Shown: positions 8,814 through 16,868, numbered from the stretch's first letter. The stretch: DNA of 35,464 nucleotides from an uncultured Coriobacteriaceae bacterium (GCA_902788705.1 CADALE010000024.1:1-35464), one strand, 5' to 3'. Numbers and translations: made by a program. The notes: a model not told the origin generated them from the sequence alone.

Positions 8814-8888
8814 GGAGTGTACATTAAATTCGAGTTATTCGGGCTCCCGAAAACGGAGTTCGAATAAGTGAAATTAAATGTACACTCC
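8814..8888. repeat. 75-bp near-perfect palindrome between convergent genes
   Basis: Outer arms of 17 bp (GGAGTGTACATTAAATT at 8814-8830; inverse at 8872-8888, one mismatch) and inner arms TTATTCG/CGAATAA (8835-8841, 8861-8867) sit symmetrically, with 4-bp gaps on both sides. The element is AT-rich in GC-rich surroundings. It lies between the ends of the esterase and LacI genes and could act as a bidirectional terminator, or it could be a small mobile (MITE- or REP-like) element. Confidence 0.75.
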
Positions 8889-8927
8889 AGGCGCGGCTTG
8901 GCCGCGGCTTGGCCGCGGTCCCCGCCG

Positions 8928-8955
8928 CGACACGCGGGCGGCCCTACCCGCGTCG
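8928..8955 (-). terminator. Possible hairpin terminator of the LacI gene
   Basis: CGACGCGGG and CCCGCGTGTCG (minus strand) pair with one bulge 17 bp after the LacI stop codon. No T-run follows, so termination is uncertain. Confidence 0.35.
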
Positions 8956-8972
8956 CAGGCCCATCCCCACCC

Positions 8973-10010
8973 CTAAGGCAGCTTCACCTCAAGCGGACGC
9001 ACGCTCTCGCGCTCCACCACTTGCGGCAGCACCGAGACGCGCACGGCCTCGCCATGCGTCTCCTCGCGAATGCGCGCGATCAGGCGCCTCACGGCGAGGG
9101 CTCCCATGGCGGCCTTGGGCACGCTCATGGTGGTGAGCGGGGGATCGACCATCTCGGTCATCGGGGCATCGTCGAAGCCCACCACCGAGATGTCCTCGGG
9201 TACGCGGATGCCGTGCTCCTTCATGGCGCGGATGCAGCCTTCCGCGATGACGTCGTTGTCGGCGAAGTAGGCGGTGGGAAGGCATGGGTTGCCATCGAGG
9301 TAGGCGGTCATGTCGCGATAGGCGCTCTCGGTGGTGGAGCCCACGCGCGCCACGAAGCGCTCGGGATTGCCCTCGTCCTCGATCACGCCCTGCACGGCGG
9401 TGCGCCAGCCACTGCGCCGCTCGAGGAAGTTGCGAATCTCCACCTTGCTGTGCAGGTAGCCAACGTTGGTGTGGCCCTTGCTGATGAGGTAGCGCGACGC
9501 CTCCCAGGCGCCGTGCTGGTTGTCGATGACCACGCAGTCCATGGGCTTGCTGGGAAACCAGTTGTCCAGGATCACGATGGGCACGCCAAGGCGCTCGAAC
9601 TGCGAGACATCGATGGACAGCATCTCGGTGGCCAGCAGTATGATGCCGGCGCACTTGACCGAGCGCAGGCTCTTGAGCTGCTCGGACGCACTCTGCTGCG
9701 CGTAGAAGTACGAGATGGACAGGCGGTGGTAGCCGCTTTGGTACGTGGCGTCCGAGACTCCCTTGATGAGCTCCTCGAAGAAGGGCGTCTCGCCCACCAC
9801 CTGGCCGCTGCGCTTGTAGATGACGAGGAGGATGGTGCTCGTCTTCTGCGTCGGTTCGCGCGTCTCGTACTCAAAGCCCATCTCTCGCGCGATGGCAAGC
9901 ACGCGCTCCCGCGTCTCGCGCCCCACGCCGGGCTTTCCCCTGAAGACCAACGATGCGGTGGCGGGGGAGACCCCTGCCGCCTGCGCCACGTCGCGCGCCG
10001 TCACTGTCAT
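8973..10010 (-). CDS. LacI-family transcriptional regulator
   Basis: 345 residues. The N-terminal helix-turn-helix reads TARDVAQAAGVSPATASLVF (about 3-25). A periplasmic-binding-protein-like effector domain follows (GIILLATEMLSIDVSQFERLGVPIV split by linkers; GFDDAPMTEMVDPPLTTMSV typical of the family). It should bind a sugar or sugar phosphate and control the flanking operons. GGGAGG lies 6 bp upstream of the ATG. It is divergent from the isomerase operon, and the shared 148-bp intergenic space contains a perfect operator-like inverted repeat. Similar half-sites before PTS permease 2 suggest it governs the whole locus. Confidence 0.93.
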   Translation of the reverse strand: MTVTARDVAQAAGVSPATASLVFRGKPGVGRETRERVLAIAREMGFEYETREPTQKTSTILLVIYKRSGQVVGETPFFEELIKGVSDATYQSGYHRLSISYFYAQQSASEQLKSLRSVKCAGIILLATEMLSIDVSQFERLGVPIVILDNWFPSKPMDCVVIDNQHGAWEASRYLISKGHTNVGYLHSKVEIRNFLERRSGWRTAVQGVIEDEGNPERFVARVGSTTESAYRDMTAYLDGNPCLPTAYFADNDVIAEGCIRAMKEHGIRVPEDISVVGFDDAPMTEMVDPPLTTMSVPKAAMGALAVRRLIARIREETHGEAVRVSVLPQVVERESVRPLEVKLP

Positions 10011-10058
10011 GTGGCCTCCCGTCGATGCCTGACAAGCGATTTAAAAAAACAACTAGAG

Positions 10059-10079
10059 TTTACTAACCAATTTAGTAAA
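10059..10079. promoter_or_regulatory. Inverted-repeat operator between lacI-type gene and isomerase operon
   Basis: TTTACTAA (10059-10066) and TTAGTAAA (10072-10079) form perfect 8-bp arms around a 5-bp spacer, 80 bp before the isomerase start and 49 bp from the repressor start. Position and symmetry suit binding by the adjacent LacI regulator and autoregulation. The binder is inferred. Confidence 0.7.
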
Positions 10080-10158
10080 GAGGTCTACAACCTGCTAAAT
10101 GGTGCCAAAAGGCCCATAGTAGGTAGCAGTGGAAAACCCATTAGAAGGGGGAGGCCTC

Positions 10159-11574
10159 ATGGACACCTTCAAGATCGGCTACGCACCTACGCGCCGCAGC
10201 ATCTTCAGCGCCCCTGACGCGCGCAAGTACCGCGGAATCATCGCCGACAAGCTGCGCGAGCTGGGCATCGAGTTCGTCGACATCGATGACATCAACGACG
10301 AGGGGCTGCTCTTTGACGAGGACGACCGCATCAAGGTGCTGGAGAAGTTCCGTGCCGAGGGCGTGGATGGCCTGTTCCTCCCGCATTGCAACTTTGGCAC
10401 CGAGTTCATCTGTGCACGCCTGGCCAAGGACCTGGGCAAGCCCGTGCTTTTGTGGGGACCGCTCGACGAGCGCCCCGAGGCCGACGGCACCCGCCTGCGC
10501 GACACGCAGTGCGGCCTCTTTGCTACCGGCAAGGTGCTGCGCCGCTTTCAGGTGCCCTTCACCTACATGACCAACTGCCGCGTGGACGACCCCGTGTTCG
10601 AGCGCGGCCTGCGCGACTTCTTGGCCGTCTGCAACGTGGTGAAGACCTTCCGCGATGCCCGCATCCTGCAGATTGGCCCGCGTCCGTACGAGTTCTACTC
10701 CACCATGTACAACGAGGGCGAGCTCATCGAGAGGTTCAACATCGAGGTCGTGCCCGTGCCGCTGCCCGAGCTGACGCGCGGCGTGGAGGCCGCCAAGGCC
10801 GAGGAGAGGGGCGACGGCAGCTCCGAGTTCGAGCAGCAGCTTGCCTGGATTGACGAGCACTATGACCGCGACTGCACCTCCGAGCAGGTGCGCACCGTGG
10901 CCGCCATGGCCGTGGCCATGCGCCGCATGATCAAGAAGTACCACTGCACCGCCGGCTGCATCCAGTGCTGGAACGAGCTGCAGCACGAACTGGGCATCAT
11001 GCCCTGCGCGGCCAACGCCATCCTCAACGAGGAGGGCATCCCCATCACCTGCGAGGCTGACGTGCACGGCGCCATCACCACGCTGATGGTCGAGGCCGCC
11101 GACATGCGCGCCCACCGCTCCTTCTTTGCCGACTGGACTATCCGGCACCCGGACGAGCCAAACGGCGAGCTGCTGCAGCACTGCGGCCCGTGGCCCTGCT
11201 CCGTGGCGCGCGAGCGTCCGAAGATCTGCGTGCCGCTGGCCTTCGACCACAACGGCGCCCTGACCGCCGAGGCCAAGCACGGCCAGATGACGCTGGCCCG
11301 CTTTGACGGCGACAACGGCCAGTACAGCCTGCTTCTGGGCAACGCCGAGGGCATCGAGGGGCCGCGCGGCAAGGGCACCTACGTGTGGGTGAAGGTGGCA
11401 AACCTCAAGCGCCTCGAGGCCAAGGTGGTGGAGGGCCCCTACATCCACCACTGCACCGGCATCCATGCCAACGTGGTGCCCGTGCTCTACGAGGCCTGCA
11501 AGTACCTGGGCATCACGCCCGACCTGTACGACCCCATCGAGGAGGACGTCAAGGCATATCTGAGGGGCGAGTAG
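10159..11574 (+). CDS. L-fucose/L-arabinose isomerase-like sugar isomerase
   Basis: 471 residues resembling the fucose-isomerase superfamily: an N-terminal Rossmann-like part (KIGYAPTRRSIFSAPDA, GVDGLFLPHCNFGTEF) and a C-terminal metal-site region (CIQCWNELQHELGIMPC, ITCEADVHGAITTLMVEAA). The family converts aldoses to ketoses in the cytoplasm. The ATG at 10159 has GGGGGAGG 5 bp upstream; an ATG at 10129 lacks this. It is the first gene of a five-gene operon (isomerase, transketolase N, transketolase C, kinase, DUF1593) under the LacI-type operator. The likely substrate is a pentose, perhaps D-apiose or D-arabinose. Known apiose isomerases belong to the xylose-isomerase-like fold, so this would be a different solution. 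Confidence 0.82.
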   Translation: MDTFKIGYAPTRRSIFSAPDARKYRGIIADKLRELGIEFVDIDDINDEGLLFDEDDRIKVLEKFRAEGVDGLFLPHCNFGTEFICARLAKDLGKPVLLWGPLDERPEADGTRLRDTQCGLFATGKVLRRFQVPFTYMTNCRVDDPVFERGLRDFLAVCNVVKTFRDARILQIGPRPYEFYSTMYNEGELIERFNIEVVPVPLPELTRGVEAAKAEERGDGSSEFEQQLAWIDEHYDRDCTSEQVRTVAAMAVAMRRMIKKYHCTAGCIQCWNELQHELGIMPCAANAILNEEGIPITCEADVHGAITTLMVEAADMRAHRSFFADWTIRHPDEPNGELLQHCGPWPCSVARERPKICVPLAFDHNGALTAEAKHGQMTLARFDGDNGQYSLLLGNAEGIEGPRGKGTYVWVKVANLKRLEAKVVEGPYIHHCTGIHANVVPVLYEACKYLGITPDLYDPIEEDVKAYLRGE

Positions 11575-11575
11575 C

Positions 11576-12427
11576 ATGAGGCAAAACACTCCGACGCTGG
11601 AAGACCTCGATCTTCTGCGATGGGACCTGCGCCAGGACTGCGTGGACATCATCATGGCCGGCGGCGGTGGGCACATTGGCGGCGACATGAGCATGATGGA
11701 CGCGCTCATGGTGCTGTACCTGCGCCACCTTCGCGTCTCGCCCGAGACGGTCGACGACCCAAACCGCGACCGCTTCGTGCTGTCGAAGGGCCATGCCATG
11801 GAGGCCTACTACGCGGTGCTGTGCCACCAGGGGTTCCTTGACCTTGCCGACGTAAAGGCGCGCTTCCAGCAGTTTGGCAGCCCCTACATCGGGCATCCCA
11901 ACAACAAGCTGCCCGGCATCGAGATGAACTCCGGCTCGCTGGGCCACGGCCTGCCGGTGGCGGTGGGCATGGCGCTTGCCGGTAAGATGGACGGACGCGA
12001 CTACCGCGTGTACACCATCATGGGTGACGGCGAGCTTGCCGAGGGCTCGGTGTGGGAAGGCGCGATGAGCGGCTCGAGCTTTGCCCTGGACAACCTGTGC
12101 GCCTTCGTCGACCGCAACCGCCTGCAGATAAGCGGCTGCACCGAGGACGTGCTGCGTCTGGACAGCCAGGAGGAGCGCTGGGCGGCCTTCGGGTGGAACG
12201 TGCTGTCCATCGACGGCCACGACCTCGCGGCCATCGACGCCGCCATTACGCTGGCAGCCGAGACCAAGGGCAAGCCAACCTGCATCATCCTGAACACGGT
12301 GAAGGGCTACGGAAGCCCGGTGATGGAGGGCAAGGCCCCCTGGCACCACCAGCTTCCCAACGCCCAGGAATATGCGCAGATAAGCGCTGACTTCGTAGCT
12401 CGGAAGGAGGCGGCTCTGCATGCCTAA
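11576..12427 (+). CDS. Transketolase N-terminal subunit (thiamin-diphosphate binding)
   Basis: 283 residues, the N-terminal half of a split transketolase. The ThDP/Mg site GDGELAEGSVWEG starts at Gly150 and ends in the expected Asn (FVDRNRLQ). GGGGHIGGDMS and the FVLSKGHAMEAYY segment match family substrate loops. With the next gene it should move a two-carbon unit between sugar phosphates. It begins 1 bp after the isomerase stop, and its 3' end overlaps the next gene by 8 bp, so translation is coupled. Within this operon it is more likely a dedicated catabolic transketolase (like AptA of apiose breakdown) than the housekeeping enzyme. The exact substrate is inference. Confidence 0.92.
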   Translation: MRQNTPTLEDLDLLRWDLRQDCVDIIMAGGGGHIGGDMSMMDALMVLYLRHLRVSPETVDDPNRDRFVLSKGHAMEAYYAVLCHQGFLDLADVKARFQQFGSPYIGHPNNKLPGIEMNSGSLGHGLPVAVGMALAGKMDGRDYRVYTIMGDGELAEGSVWEGAMSGSSFALDNLCAFVDRNRLQISGCTEDVLRLDSQEERWAAFGWNVLSIDGHDLAAIDAAITLAAETKGKPTCIILNTVKGYGSPVMEGKAPWHHQLPNAQEYAQISADFVARKEAALHA

Positions 12428-13367
12428 CAAGATCCCCAACCGCCAGGCCATCTGCGACGTGCTGATGCGCGCGGCCGAGAGCGACCGCGACGTGGTGGTG
12501 CTGTGCTCCGACAGCCGCGGATCGGCATCGCTCACGCCCTTCTTCGAGCGCTTCCCACAGCAGTCGGTGGAGGTGGGCATCGCCGAGCAGGACCTCGTGG
12601 GCATTGCCGCGGGGCTTGCGTCCTGTGGCAAGAAGGCCTGGGCGGCAAGCCCGGCAAGCTTCGTGAGCACGCGCAGCTACGAGCAGGCAAAGGTGGACTG
12701 CGCCTACTCGCGCACCAACGTGAAACTCATCGGCATCTCGGGCGGCGTGAGCTACGGGCAGCTGGGCATGAGCCATCACTCGGCGCAGGACATCGCCGCC
12801 ATGAGCGCCATCCCGGGCATGCGCGTGTACCTGCCCAGCGACCGCTTCCAGACCGCGCGGCTGGTGGAGGCCCTGCTTGCCGACGACAAGCCGGCCTACA
12901 TCCGCGTCGGGCGCAACCCGGTGGAGGACATCTACGCCGACGACGACTGTCCCTTCCAGATGGACCGCGCCACGTGGCTGCGACGAGGCTCTGACGTGGC
13001 CATCGTTGCTACCGGCGAGATGGTGCGCCCCTCCCTTGAGGCGTCTCGCGAGCTTGAGGCCCAGGGCATCTCCGCAACCGTGCTTGACATGTACTGCGTG
13101 AAGCCCTTGGACGTCGAGGCCGTGGTGGAGGCGGCGAGCGCCGCCCGCTGCGTTCTGAGCGTCGAGGAGCACTCGCCCTACGGAGGCCTGGGCAGCCAGG
13201 TTGCCCAGGTGGTGGGGGAGCGCTGCCCGCGCCCGGTGCGGTGCCTGTCGCTGCCGGACGAGCCGGTGGTAACGGGCACGAGCCCGCAGATCTTCGCGCA
13301 CTATGGCCTCGACGCGGGAGGCATCGCGGCTGCGGCTCGCGACCTGCTGGCCAGGGCGGGTGAGTAG
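12420..13367 (+). CDS. Transketolase C-terminal subunit
   Basis: 315 residues, comprising the Pyr domain (VEVGIAEQDLVGIAAGLA with the catalytic Glu) and the C-terminal transketolase domain (GSDVAIVATGEMV, VLDMYCVKPLD). It completes the enzyme with the preceding gene, whose end it overlaps; GGAAGGAGG lies within that gene's coding end just upstream of the ATG. It stops 1 bp before the kinase ATG. It should form a heterotetramer with the N-subunit, with the cofactor bound between subunits. It is probably the AptB-like partner in a pentose catabolic pathway. Confidence 0.92.
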   Translation: MPNKIPNRQAICDVLMRAAESDRDVVVLCSDSRGSASLTPFFERFPQQSVEVGIAEQDLVGIAAGLASCGKKAWAASPASFVSTRSYEQAKVDCAYSRTNVKLIGISGGVSYGQLGMSHHSAQDIAAMSAIPGMRVYLPSDRFQTARLVEALLADDKPAYIRVGRNPVEDIYADDDCPFQMDRATWLRRGSDVAIVATGEMVRPSLEASRELEAQGISATVLDMYCVKPLDVEAVVEAASAARCVLSVEEHSPYGGLGSQVAQVVGERCPRPVRCLSLPDEPVVTGTSPQIFAHYGLDAGGIAAAARDLLARAGE

Positions 13368-13368
13368 C

Positions 13369-14856
13369 ATGATGCGCTACGTGCTTTCGATCGACCAGTC
13401 AACCCAGGGAACCAAGGCGGTGCTCTTCTCGGCCGATGGGCGGCTGGTGGCCAAGACGGCGCGGCCGCACCGACAGATCATCCACGACAACGGCTTCGTG
13501 GAGCACGACGGCGAGGAGATTCTGGCCAACGTGCTGGCTGTCATCCGTGAGGTGGTGGAGCTGGCCGGGGTCGAGCCCGAGGAGGTTGCCTGCCTGGGCA
13601 TCTCCAACCAGCGCGAGACCTGCATCGCATGGGACCGCAGGACGGGGCTTCCGCTGTACAACGCCATCGTGTGGCAGTGCAGCCGCGCGAAGGACATCTG
13701 CGCCCAGATGGAGGCCGACGACCCCCACATCGCCCAGCGCGTGCTCGAGCTCTCGGGCATGAACCTCTCGCCGTACTTCTCCGCAGGCAAGATGGCGTGG
13801 CTGGTGCGCAACGTGCCCGCGGTGGCCGATGCCGCCGAGCGGGGCACGCTTGCCCTGGGCACGATGGACAGCTGGGTGCTGTTTGCCCTCTCGGAGGAGC
13901 ACGCCTTTGCCACCGAGCCCTCCAACGCCAGTCGCACGCAGCTGTTGGATATCACGACCGGCGCGTGGAGCGAGGAGCTGTGCGCAGCCTTTGGCGTGCC
14001 CATGGACGCCCTGGCCACGCTGATGCCCAGCGACGCGACCTTTGGCCACACCACGGCGGGTGGCCTCTTTGCCCAGCCCATTCCCATCTGCGGCATGCTG
14101 GGCGACAGCCAGGCGGCGCTCATGGGGCAGGGGTGCGTGCAGCCGGGCCAGGTGAAGGCCACCTACGGCACGGGCTCGTCCATCATGATGCAGGCGGGCA
14201 GCGACCTCGTGCGCTCAAAGAACGGGCTGGTCACAAGCCTGGGCTGGGAGTTCTGTGGCCAGCGCAGCTACGTGCTTGAGGGCAACATCAACTATACGGG
14301 CGCCGTGGTCAGCTGGATGAAGGACGACGCACGCCTCATCTACGACCCAGGCGATGCCGAGGCCTGCGCCCGCCGCGCCAACCCGGCCGACCGCGCCTAC
14401 TTCGTGCCGGCGTTCACGGGCCTGGGCGCCCCTTACTGGGACGACGAGGCCACGGCCATCCTGACGGGCGTCACGCGCACGACCGGCCACGACGAGATCG
14501 TGAAGGCTGGCCTGGAGAGCATTGCCTACCAGATTGGCGACGTGGTGGACGCCATGCGCGCCGACACGGGGCTTGACGTCTCCGAGCTGCGCGTTGATGG
14601 CGGGCCCACCGCCAATGGCTACCTCATGCAGTTCCAATCTGACGTGACCCGCGTGGGGGTGAGCGTCTCGAGCGTGGCCGAGCTCTCGGCTGCGGGCGCG
14701 GCCTACGTGGCGGGACATGCAGCGGGTGTCTACGACGACAACGCCATCTTCAACCAGATCGAGCGCAGGACCTTCACGCCGCAGATGGAGGACGTCCGCC
14801 GCGAGGTTCTGCTGTCTGGCTGGAAGGCGGCCGTGGCGCAGGCGATGTGCCACTAG
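13369..14856 (+). CDS. FGGY-family carbohydrate kinase (glycerol-kinase-like)
   Basis: 495 residues from the ATG at 13369 (another ATG follows at 13372). The N-terminal domain has the phosphate-1 motif YVLSIDQSTQGTKAVLF, then GISNQRET and NAIVWQCSRAKD. The C-terminal domain has TYGTGSSIM, FVPAFTGLGAPYW and VDGGPTANGYLMQ. It phosphorylates a sugar or polyol with ATP in the cytoplasm. Best overall likeness is to glycerol kinase, but its place between split transketolase and DUF1593 argues for a ketose substrate, as with apulose kinase. An upstream in-frame ATG (13303) would lie inside the transketolase gene without a ribosome site and is rejected. Confidence 0.88.
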   Translation: MMRYVLSIDQSTQGTKAVLFSADGRLVAKTARPHRQIIHDNGFVEHDGEEILANVLAVIREVVELAGVEPEEVACLGISNQRETCIAWDRRTGLPLYNAIVWQCSRAKDICAQMEADDPHIAQRVLELSGMNLSPYFSAGKMAWLVRNVPAVADAAERGTLALGTMDSWVLFALSEEHAFATEPSNASRTQLLDITTGAWSEELCAAFGVPMDALATLMPSDATFGHTTAGGLFAQPIPICGMLGDSQAALMGQGCVQPGQVKATYGTGSSIMMQAGSDLVRSKNGLVTSLGWEFCGQRSYVLEGNINYTGAVVSWMKDDARLIYDPGDAEACARRANPADRAYFVPAFTGLGAPYWDDEATAILTGVTRTTGHDEIVKAGLESIAYQIGDVVDAMRADTGLDVSELRVDGGPTANGYLMQFQSDVTRVGVSVSSVAELSAAGAAYVAGHAAGVYDDNAIFNQIERRTFTPQMEDVRREVLLSGWKAAVAQAMCH

Positions 14857-14867
14857 GGACGCCCTAG
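14853..14867 (+). other. Small perfect hairpin over the kinase stop codon
   Basis: CTAGGG-ACG-CCCTAG pairs exactly and includes the TAG stop. It may mark an RNA processing or stability point between the kinase and the third DUF1593 gene. It lacks a T-tract and is too short for a strong terminator. Confidence 0.35.
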
Positions 14868-14907
14868 AATCAAGTGGTTCCTTCCCAACGAGAAAGGTTG
14901 GCCTGCC

Positions 14908-16329
14908 ATGCAGAAGTTCAAGGCCCGCGCCATCTTTACCAACGACGCCGAATGCGACGACATGAACTCGTTCCTGCACCTGCTGCTGTATGCCAATGAC
15001 GTGGACATCGAGGGCCTGGTGTTGTCCAGCTCGTGCTTCCACTACGAGGGCGACCCGGCGGCAGGCATCGAACCCAAGCGCTGGGCGGGCGGCCAGTGGA
15101 TGTGGGACTACCTGGATGCCTACGAGCAGGCCTACCCCAACCTCGTGGTGCACGACCCCGCCTACCCCACGCCCGACTACCTGCGCTCGGTCACCTGCAT
15201 CGGCAACGTGCGCACCGAGGGCGACATGGACGCCGACACCGACGGCTCCGAGCTCATCCGCGCACGCATCTTTGCCGACGACCCGCGCCAGCTGTACCTG
15301 CTGGCGGGTGGCGGCACCAACACCATCGCCCGTGCGCTCAAGCACATCGAGGACGAGTACCGGGACACGCCGCAGTGGGACGCCGTCTACCGTCAGGTGT
15401 GCGAGAAGGCCGTCATCTTCATGATCGTGACGCAGGACAACACGTACCGCGACTACATCGCGGGCGCTTGGCCCGACCTGCGCATGCTGCACTGCACCAG
15501 CATCTACGGCATCGCGTTCATGTTTGACGAGACGGTGGCGCCGGCAGACTGCCTGCACGTGTTCAAGAGCGCTTGGATCAAGCCCAACCTGCTGGACAAG
15601 GGCCCGCTGCCGGCCCTGTACCACACGTGGTTTGACGGCCATGTGTACCCGGGCGAGGAGCCGCGCAGCCAGTTTGGCTCCAACCTCGAGCTTGCCGGCG
15701 GCAACTGGTGGGGCCATCAGGAGCGCGACCAGTACGACATGATTTCCGAGGGCGACTCGCCCAGCTTCCTGTACCTCATTGACAAGGGCCTGCGCAGCCT
15801 GGAAAACCCGGGATACGGCAGTTGGGGTGGGCGCTTCGTGCGCAAGGAGGACAACGAGTTCAACCCCGCGGCTGACTACTGGTGCAATGCCGAGGACACG
15901 TGCGAGCCGCCCATGAGGCCCATCGCCTACCAGCTTACGCGGTGGATCGGCGACTGGATGAACGACTTCGCGAGCCGCGCCAGCTGGTGCGTGGCCCCAA
16001 GCTTTGGCGAGGCCAACCATGCGCCCGAGGTGTCGGTTGCCGAGGGGATTGACGTGGTGGCTTCGGCAGGGGAGCGGCTGGTGCTGCACGCCGAGGCCAG
16101 TGACCCCGATGGCGATGCACTCACCTTTGGCTGGATGCGCTACGCCGACGTGGACACCTGCGAGGCCGAGGTGGGCCTTGCTGCCGACGGCCCTGCGTGC
16201 GAGGTGCGCGTGCCGGCGGATGCCAAGGCGGGAGACACCATCCACCTCATCGTGCGCGTGACCGACGAGGGCAACGGACGCGACACGTACATGGTCAACT
16301 ACCAGCGCGTCATTTTGACGGTGGCCTAG
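14908..16329 (+). CDS. DUF1593 protein (Sde182-like, nucleoside-hydrolase fold), paralogue 3
   Basis: 473 residues, no signal peptide. Metal-site motif TNDAECDD (Asp13, Glu15, Asp17, Asp18). ADDPRQLYLLAGGGTNT and ISEGDSPSFLYLIDKG followed by YGSWGGRFV are as in paralogue 2. The C-terminal Ig-like domain begins near NHAPEVSVAEG and carries DPDGDALTFGW. It lies 51 bp after the kinase, with no promoter seen and a strong terminator downstream, so it ends the isomerase operon. Position in the same operon as the isomerase and kinase ties DUF1593 activity to release of the sugar those enzymes use. That functional link is inference; the family is clear. Confidence 0.87.
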   Translation: MQKFKARAIFTNDAECDDMNSFLHLLLYANDVDIEGLVLSSSCFHYEGDPAAGIEPKRWAGGQWMWDYLDAYEQAYPNLVVHDPAYPTPDYLRSVTCIGNVRTEGDMDADTDGSELIRARIFADDPRQLYLLAGGGTNTIARALKHIEDEYRDTPQWDAVYRQVCEKAVIFMIVTQDNTYRDYIAGAWPDLRMLHCTSIYGIAFMFDETVAPADCLHVFKSAWIKPNLLDKGPLPALYHTWFDGHVYPGEEPRSQFGSNLELAGGNWWGHQERDQYDMISEGDSPSFLYLIDKGLRSLENPGYGSWGGRFVRKEDNEFNPAADYWCNAEDTCEPPMRPIAYQLTRWIGDWMNDFASRASWCVAPSFGEANHAPEVSVAEGIDVVASAGERLVLHAEASDPDGDALTFGWMRYADVDTCEAEVGLAADGPACEVRVPADAKAGDTIHLIVRVTDEGNGRDTYMVNYQRVILTVA

Positions 16330-16401
16330 CGCGCGTGGGTGGCGGATGCGCTCCCGGCACATCGGCCACATCCGTCGCATGCGCAACCGCGGCACACAAG
16401 A

Positions 16402-16430
16402 GGGGACGGCGGGCAGTACCCGCCGTCCCC
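16402..16430. terminator. Bidirectional terminator between DUF1593 paralogue 3 and the 48-residue peptide gene
   Basis: A perfect 12-bp stem, GGGGACGGCGGG with CCCGCCGTCCCC, has a 5-nt loop. TTGTCTT follows on the plus strand and TCTTGTGT on the minus strand. It sits 72 bp after one stop codon and 24 bp after the other. Confidence 0.85.
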
Positions 16431-16453
16431 TTGTCTTGCCTATCGGCTTGGTG

Positions 16454-16600
16454 CTAGCCGCGCTGTCCAAACACGGCGCCCACGCCAGGAGCGAAATGAT
16501 ACTCGTACTCGCCCACGCGGCCGTTGCCCGTGGCCGTGGACAGCAGGTCGATGACCGCACCAACCAAAATGACGCCGCCGATGATGTAGAACACGCCCAT
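16454..16600 (-). CDS. 48-residue single-pass membrane peptide
   Basis: A short frame with every sign of being real. It begins MGVFYIIGGVILVGAVIDLL, a hydrophobic segment (about 3-20), then a Gly-rich, mildly charged tail (GNGRVGEYEYHFAPG) and C-terminal GAVFGQRG. AAGGTG lies 6 bp before the ATG at 16600; another in-frame ATG at 16615 would add five residues. A well-spaced promoter lies upstream and a perfect hairpin downstream. It is monocistronic and antisense to nothing. It likely sits in the cytoplasmic membrane with one helix. I do not recognise the family, and function is unknown. Confidence 0.75.
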   Translation of the reverse strand: MGVFYIIGGVILVGAVIDLLSTATGNGRVGEYEYHFAPGVGAVFGQRG

Positions 16601-16650
16601 TTCCGCACCTTCCATCCTGCCGGAAACAATCTCGTAATATTTCGACTTTA

Positions 16651-16679
16651 ATTATTGCCATTGTGTTAACGGAAGTCAA
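16651..16679 (-). promoter_or_regulatory. Sigma-70 promoter of the small membrane peptide
   Basis: On the minus strand TTGACT (16679-16674) and AATAAT (16656-16651) have exactly 17 bp between them, in a short AT-rich island. This places transcription start about 40 bp upstream of the peptide's ATG. Confidence 0.75.
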
Positions 16680-16868
16680 TGCCTTCGAAGCATTGAATGT
16701 GTGCGGCCCGTGGTGCCTGGGTGCCGGTGCCTAGGTGTCCAGCTGCACGACCGCCCCTACGCAACGACCAACGCCATCCAATGACAGGCCATCTGCCGCA
16801 ATCACCTCGTACCGTCGTGCGCAAGCTGCGATGATGGAGCCACTGATGTCTCAGGAGGGGAGCGAAGC

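Noticed and set aside
13303..13368. Longer kinase start inside the transketolase C gene
   Set aside because: No ribosome-binding site, and the FGGY fold begins at the ATG at 13369/13372.
14215..16629. Minus-strand frame of 804 codons opposite the kinase end and DUF1593 paralogue 3
   Set aside because: No domain signature, composition typical of antisense GC-rich frames, and it runs through a perfect terminator hairpin.
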